A DNA stretch of 64,000 nucleotides from Halichondria panicea. Its lineage: Eukaryota > Porifera > Demospongiae > Suberitida > Halichondriidae. Shown here in pieces: positions 59,570-64,000 of this stretch (positions within the stretch are counted from its first letter, which is position 1; the number at the start of each line of letters is the position of its first letter). A program made the position numbers and the translations under genes. The DNA is taken from NCBI RefSeq assembly GCF_963675165.1, contig NC_087388.1:4345047-4409046 (forward strand), written 5' to 3'. Under the pieces are notes generated by a model. The model saw only the letters and a program-made list of their open reading frames with translations. It did no database searches and was not told the origin of the DNA.

Positions 59570-62040
59570 CACTTACTACTGTAACACCTGCTTGACTACA
59601 TAATTACAATTTAAAACTTCGCTGTGGTAAATATCATTAACTGAATAGTTTTCCTGTAGAATAATGTCCTACATGTACCTGCATGACTTTTACATTGATG
59701 ACTTCACTGTATATCACCCACCTCTGTCCTGGCATGGCGTTGGCTGACCCCCGATGGAAGTCATCTGCCGAGCACTGTATTGGGCAGGTGGTGGCTCCAT
59801 TGTGGGTCATTCTCGTGACAGCTCTTCACCATAAATACACTGTCAGAACAACTTAACGTAGTCTATATCTATTGTTGAGGATACTGATGATATAGACTAT
59901 TACACTTTAACTTGCTATACACATGCACTGTCAGCTTATTATAGTCAGTGATGAGGACTTTTAAATCAGGGATCCAGAGTATAGGCCTTGGCTTTTATTT
60001 TGCCTATTATTCAAAAAGTCAGCCAGTTTGGTGTAGTACCCATGCATTATTCATTTGTAGTTGTATTGATAGCACTACCTGAGGTATAGCGTCGTTGTCT
60101 ATAGCTAGTATTTTTCAACTTCGTCGTATTAATACAAAAATCGGCCTGGGACCGAGGCTATAGCTACATCTACCTGAGTACAGATAGTAAAATAATTATA
60201 ATCCTCTAGTGGTTGTGCTGAAAGAGAAAATACTCCTCCATGCCTGCCTAGTGGCTAGTGCTTACTAGCTATAGATCTAATTAAGTAAGTAGGCCTGCTC
60301 GGAACAATTTTGGCATAATAGGTGTCAAAAGAATAATTGGGCAACAATGTCCATTTTTGGTAAAGATCATTACATTTAAGTTTTGCATATAACGATGTCT
60401 CATGGCAAAAATGGCTGATCACTTCAAGCCAACAAGATAACAATGAGAATCGTGACATATTAATTTTGTCGTTGTGTGTAGCCTCGATCCCTATAGTTGT
60501 TCACCTAACCATTATAAAAGCGAAAACTCGGCCTGGGATGAGGCTACGTCATGTGGCTATAGCTAATATAAGGCCCTGGCAAATTATGCCCGCATAATTA
60601 TTTTGGGGTTAGTTCATTATGCAGCATAATTGGGGCATAAAGTATAGGATATATACTAGGTTAAATTTGTGAAATTGGATTTGGAAATTAGTCAAATCCA
60701 TGGTCCTCTGCTGCCGCTGCTAAACGTGTTTCAGTTTTTCTTTTAAAAAACCGTAATTCTTACACCATTACAGTGATTACGGTGAATATAATATATTTGC
60801 TCTTCCTGTTAGTAGGGGTTGGTAGATTATGCTGCATGGCATAATTTTGAGCATAATAGGTACATTTTTGGGTGAGAATTCTGGCATAATAGGCACATTT
60901 TTAACAATATGAGCAGGTTTTACAGAAATACATGTCAGTAAGAGTCATAGCATAAACATTTGGAAGTATACTGCATGGTACATGGTTAATTATCTCCTAT
61001 ATCATAATAGTGTATAGATATAGAGTCACACAATAATAAGCTCCAACCTGCTAAAAGTTAGCATTTTACATGCGGCATACTTGTCAACCACATAATATCT
61101 AAATGAAGTCGAAATTATATATAGACATGACTGTCACAGCAGTATAATTATATAGTGACTATAATTATTAGGCCATGCCCTCAGCATCAAATTTGGCAGT
61201 TTGCCAAAACAGTTAAATATCACGTGACCACAATTAATATAAACAGGAGTCAAAATTTGTGCAATAATTGAAAACACACACACTGAACTGTACTGTCAAT
61301 CCTATGTACAATCTGTACTGAATAATTATACATAAGCAAAATATACAGCAATAATAATTAAATAATGTATAAAAGTCATACATTTCATACATTTTAAACA
61401 CGTATCATAATTGTTCACAGCATACAGAGTGTACGTATTATTATTATATGGCCAGACTCAAGTTCCACAAAAGTTCTATATAGTGGACCTTGTTGTCTCT
61501 GCATGGAAACACAGTGAAAACAATTAAAATATGAACTTGTATGTTTTACGTGACATGGAATTCTATATCCATTGCCGCCATTCCGCTTGCTTATATACAC
61601 GAGCTCCATATAATTATAGATATATCATCATCAGTTTAATATAGCTAATTTTAAAAGCAACACTTTTATGAACAGTTTTATGCATATTGTTATGTTAGGC
61701 TGTTGTCTGTGGAGAATATTGAAAAAAGCTGTTCCTTTTGATTATAGGCTAAAGATGAGTCACATGCATGCAACAATGACTTTACTGTTGAATTTCGCAC
61801 CTGATCAAGCCTAATCGAGGTATACTTGCGTCGTACTTCTTTTGACTGTGTCATGTTGACCATTTGCAGAAATGATCGACGCTGCTAAAAAGGATGCTAA
61901 AAGTTTGAAGTCATTAATTGCATGGCTAAACAGCTTTGCAGCTTTTTTTCACTCTAACAGCTACCAATATAGCTCTACAGATTACATTGTATAAGGATTC
62001 TTATTATGCCTCGGTGCGCATGCGCAAGCGAGGTATACGG

Positions 62041-62079
<39 letters not shown>

Positions 62080-62679
62080 CTGCTACAGCTGCTCAAGGAT
62101 GAATCAAGTGCAAGTAAGAGTTTCTATAGGCTTCTAGTCATGTTTACTTGGATTTTAATTTGGGGATTTGCAAAATAATGCTTCGTTCTTGAGTTATGCT
62201 TAGTTTTTCAGAAGAGCACGTAGCCAAACGTGTTTACCGAATGTTGCTACTCTACTTAGTAGTTAGCTATGCACTAGAACGCTAGCTATTGGTAGCTGCA
62301 AGAGTGAGAAGAGAGCTGCAAGGCTCTGCAGACGGCAGCCTGACTATTTTAGACTTGAACTTTTGGCATCGATCGTTTTTAACAACAATCATGGTTGATC
62401 ATTACCAACTCCTTGAGTTTGCATCATGATTGGACTGAATAAAAGCAGCTTTATGTTATGTAGCTTTGGCATCTCCACCAAGGTATCAGCACCTGCGGTG
62501 CTTTCATTACTAACTGCAGCTCTAGCTGTCTGTGGAAGGCCTCATTGAACTGCAATGTGCAAGGTATAACATATAATTAATTATGCATGCTTCCTAGTTT
62601 GAAAACAAAACAAGAACCTGGCTGAGCTAGGGTTTCCAGATGAGCAGACATAGAATATGCACACATACGAACAAACCAA
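59570..62679. other. 3.1-kb spacer between the RPTP and death-domain genes
   Basis: No gene found. It contains the partner of the 50715 repeat (60295-60460), a CCTCGATCC/GGCCTGGGAT inverted motif (60482-60545), many TGGCATAATAGG motifs (60310-60910), the GCGCATGCGCAAGCGAGGTA block at about 62015-62036 and a GT microsatellite. The two genes converge here. Confidence 0.55.
62043..62076. repeat. (GT)17 microsatellite
   Basis: A simple GT run directly after AGGTATACGGTA, at the edge of an unnamed A+T-rich repeat. A similar GT tract borders RAF exon 14 (about 23656-23672). Confidence 0.9.
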
Positions 62680-64000
62680 CTAAAGTGTCACGAGCTTAAT
62701 AAAATGTGTGGTATTTATATAATTGTACGTACATTGAGTGAAATGCTGACAGATTTCATCAGCTATCTTCTCTTTTCTCAGTTTCAGTAACAACTCCAGC
62801 AGAGCTCTGTAAGTTGCTGCATAAGGATTGTGCGTTTTCCAGAAAGTAAAGCATTTTATCATGGCTACTTGAGTTCCTTCTCTATAGAACAACATATTCA
62901 CATCAGCTTGTTCAGCAGGAGTTAATCCCATGGATTTAGAATAGATCATCACACCATCAAAATATTCGGTCAGGTAGGGAAATTCAGAATCACTTATTTC
63001 ACTGCTGAGTTGCTCACCAGTCAGATTGTATAGTCTTATTAGTTTTTGGAGAGTAACTCGATGTGCGGATGGTCCTATATAGAGGAAGCAAACAATTGAA
63101 TCCAGCAAAAAAACATACAATTAAAACGACTGTTACCAGCAAATGATGAGGTTGGAATTCCAACTTTCTGGACTCGAGCGGTTGGGTATTGGAGCCTTTC
63201 CGATGACAGTGACCCCGTATCTACATAAAATATTCAGTAAACAACAGCTAGTGTTACAGTTTGTTGAACAATCAAACCTGATGATGGCGTCTTCACAATG
63301 GATTTAGAGCCAGATTCATTATCTGCATGTCAATTAGCAGACACTGAAATATACACTGACGTTAAAACAACTTACCTGCATCGTAAATTTTGTAAAAACA
63401 CCATTCTTTATGTCCAGTTGGTGTTGTTCCGTGGTGAGGGCATATCCCACTGAGTTCACCTTTGTGGGTGATGATCCTAACCAAAGTTATAATAAGGCTC
63501 CCTATAATTTGTACAATGCTAAGAGTGCAATCTATGTACAATAAAATAATCGTATGATGTGGTATTACCGACTGCCATGGAGAGTGTACAGCAATTAATC
63601 CTCATATCACATCCGGTCCAGTAATTGCACATCGCCACTAACAGCGTGCAATTACCTGTCCAGTAATTGCACGCTGTCAATGACAACATATATTGTTTTC
63701 GAATAACGGCCACAGCCGAAAATATTACAGGAATCATGATTAGAAATCAATAGTACGGCTACTCGTGCAATAAGGGATTAATAGCACTCATAACAAGCAC
63801 TGGCAAGGTTAATAGCACTCGGCTGCGCCTCGTGCAATTATAGTATATAATTATAGCCTTGCCATTGCTTGTTACTCGCGCTATTAAATAAATCCTAATA
63901 AATAAATAAAGTATGTTATTATATCCAAAGTACGCATTCTAGTGCACGTGCTATCACTTACAACTTGATGAGCTTGAATGACATATGACTCTTGCTACAT
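62680..64000 (-). CDS. Death-domain protein, five exons, possibly incomplete at the window edge
   Basis: Exons in gene order: 63962-64000 (open at the window end), 63376-63476, 63278-63322, 63137-63220, 62680-63074. From the ATG at 63984 the frame is 648 nt, 215 aa, closed by TAG at 62680-62682. The N-terminal part has KGELSGICPHHGTTPTGHKE followed by WCFYKIYD, with Cys/His spacing that could bind metal. A Ser-rich linker comes next. The C-terminal 110 residues form a death-fold domain (GLTPAEQADV, AMIKCFTFWK, ATYRALLELLLKLRKEKIAD). Death domains mediate homotypic assembly in apoptosis or innate immune signalling. No enzyme domain is attached in the visible part. The true start may lie beyond 64000. 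The first intron holds a TAATAGCACTC element. Confidence 0.75.
63581..63888 (-). mobile_element. TAATAGCACTC-family element, copy 3 (death-domain gene intron)
   Basis: The reverse complement of this stretch runs parallel to 1752-2073 almost throughout (shared blocks CCTTGCCAGTGCTTGTTATG, GACAGCGTGCAATTAC and GGATGTGAT), with small indels. It confirms the family and approximate element ends. Confidence 0.8.

Noticed and set aside
62015..62076. Possible CRISPR-like or structured RNA locus at the GT run
   Set aside because: It is a simple microsatellite next to a GCGCATGCGC palindrome, with no spaced repeats or RNA fold of note. The genome is eukaryotic.

Overview
The window looks like nuclear DNA of an early-branching animal, most probably a demosponge. 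The basis is indirect. Genes are intron-rich with GT-AG introns, some of only 46-80 bases. The gene set is metazoan: a complete RAF kinase, an Ig plus sushi receptor tyrosine phosphatase, an SH2 protein and a death-domain protein. The spaces are filled by many short A+T-rich palindromic and terminal-inverted-repeat elements. The species assignment is inference; I could not search any database. All exon models below were built by hand by matching splice sites, reading phase and known protein families. Every complete multi-exon model closes in frame.

Layout. (1) 660-9654, + strand: a 21-exon gene that splices an N-terminal protein kinase domain onto a complete USP4/11/15-like ubiquitin protease (DUSP, ubiquitin-like and split USP domains). 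The catalytic Cys position of the protease is Ser. This is the most unusual object in the window. (2) 10540-14381, +: a tentative three-exon orphan gene, with an intronless SH2-only gene on the opposite strand (12690-13127) inside its second half. (3) 14382-17847: intergenic DNA with a minisatellite and non-autonomous transposons. (4) 17848-45314, -: a complete 22-exon RAF kinase gene. Its 11.6-kb tenth intron houses three small two-exon secreted-protein genes on the + strand (27441-28086, 30860-31576, 34903-36568). (5) 45624-50428, +: a glycerophosphocholine acyltransferase-type membrane protein, head-to-head with RAF across about 309 bases. (6) 51340-53009: a decayed partial copy of a receptor ectodomain. 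(7) 54667-59569, +: a 19-exon receptor tyrosine phosphatase with Ig, sushi, mucin-like stalk, TM and two PTP domains. (8) 62680-64000, -: a death-domain gene running to, and perhaps beyond, the window edge.

Functional theme. Much of the coding content is signalling: a kinase fused to a ubiquitin-binding or editing module, an SH2 adaptor, RAF, an RPTP and a death-domain protein. Nothing in the sequence shows that they act together. Several repeat families recur across introns and spacers and are listed copy by copy. They are a TATAGCGG-ended family, a hAT-like family with 8-bp target duplications, a TAATAGCACTC family and others.
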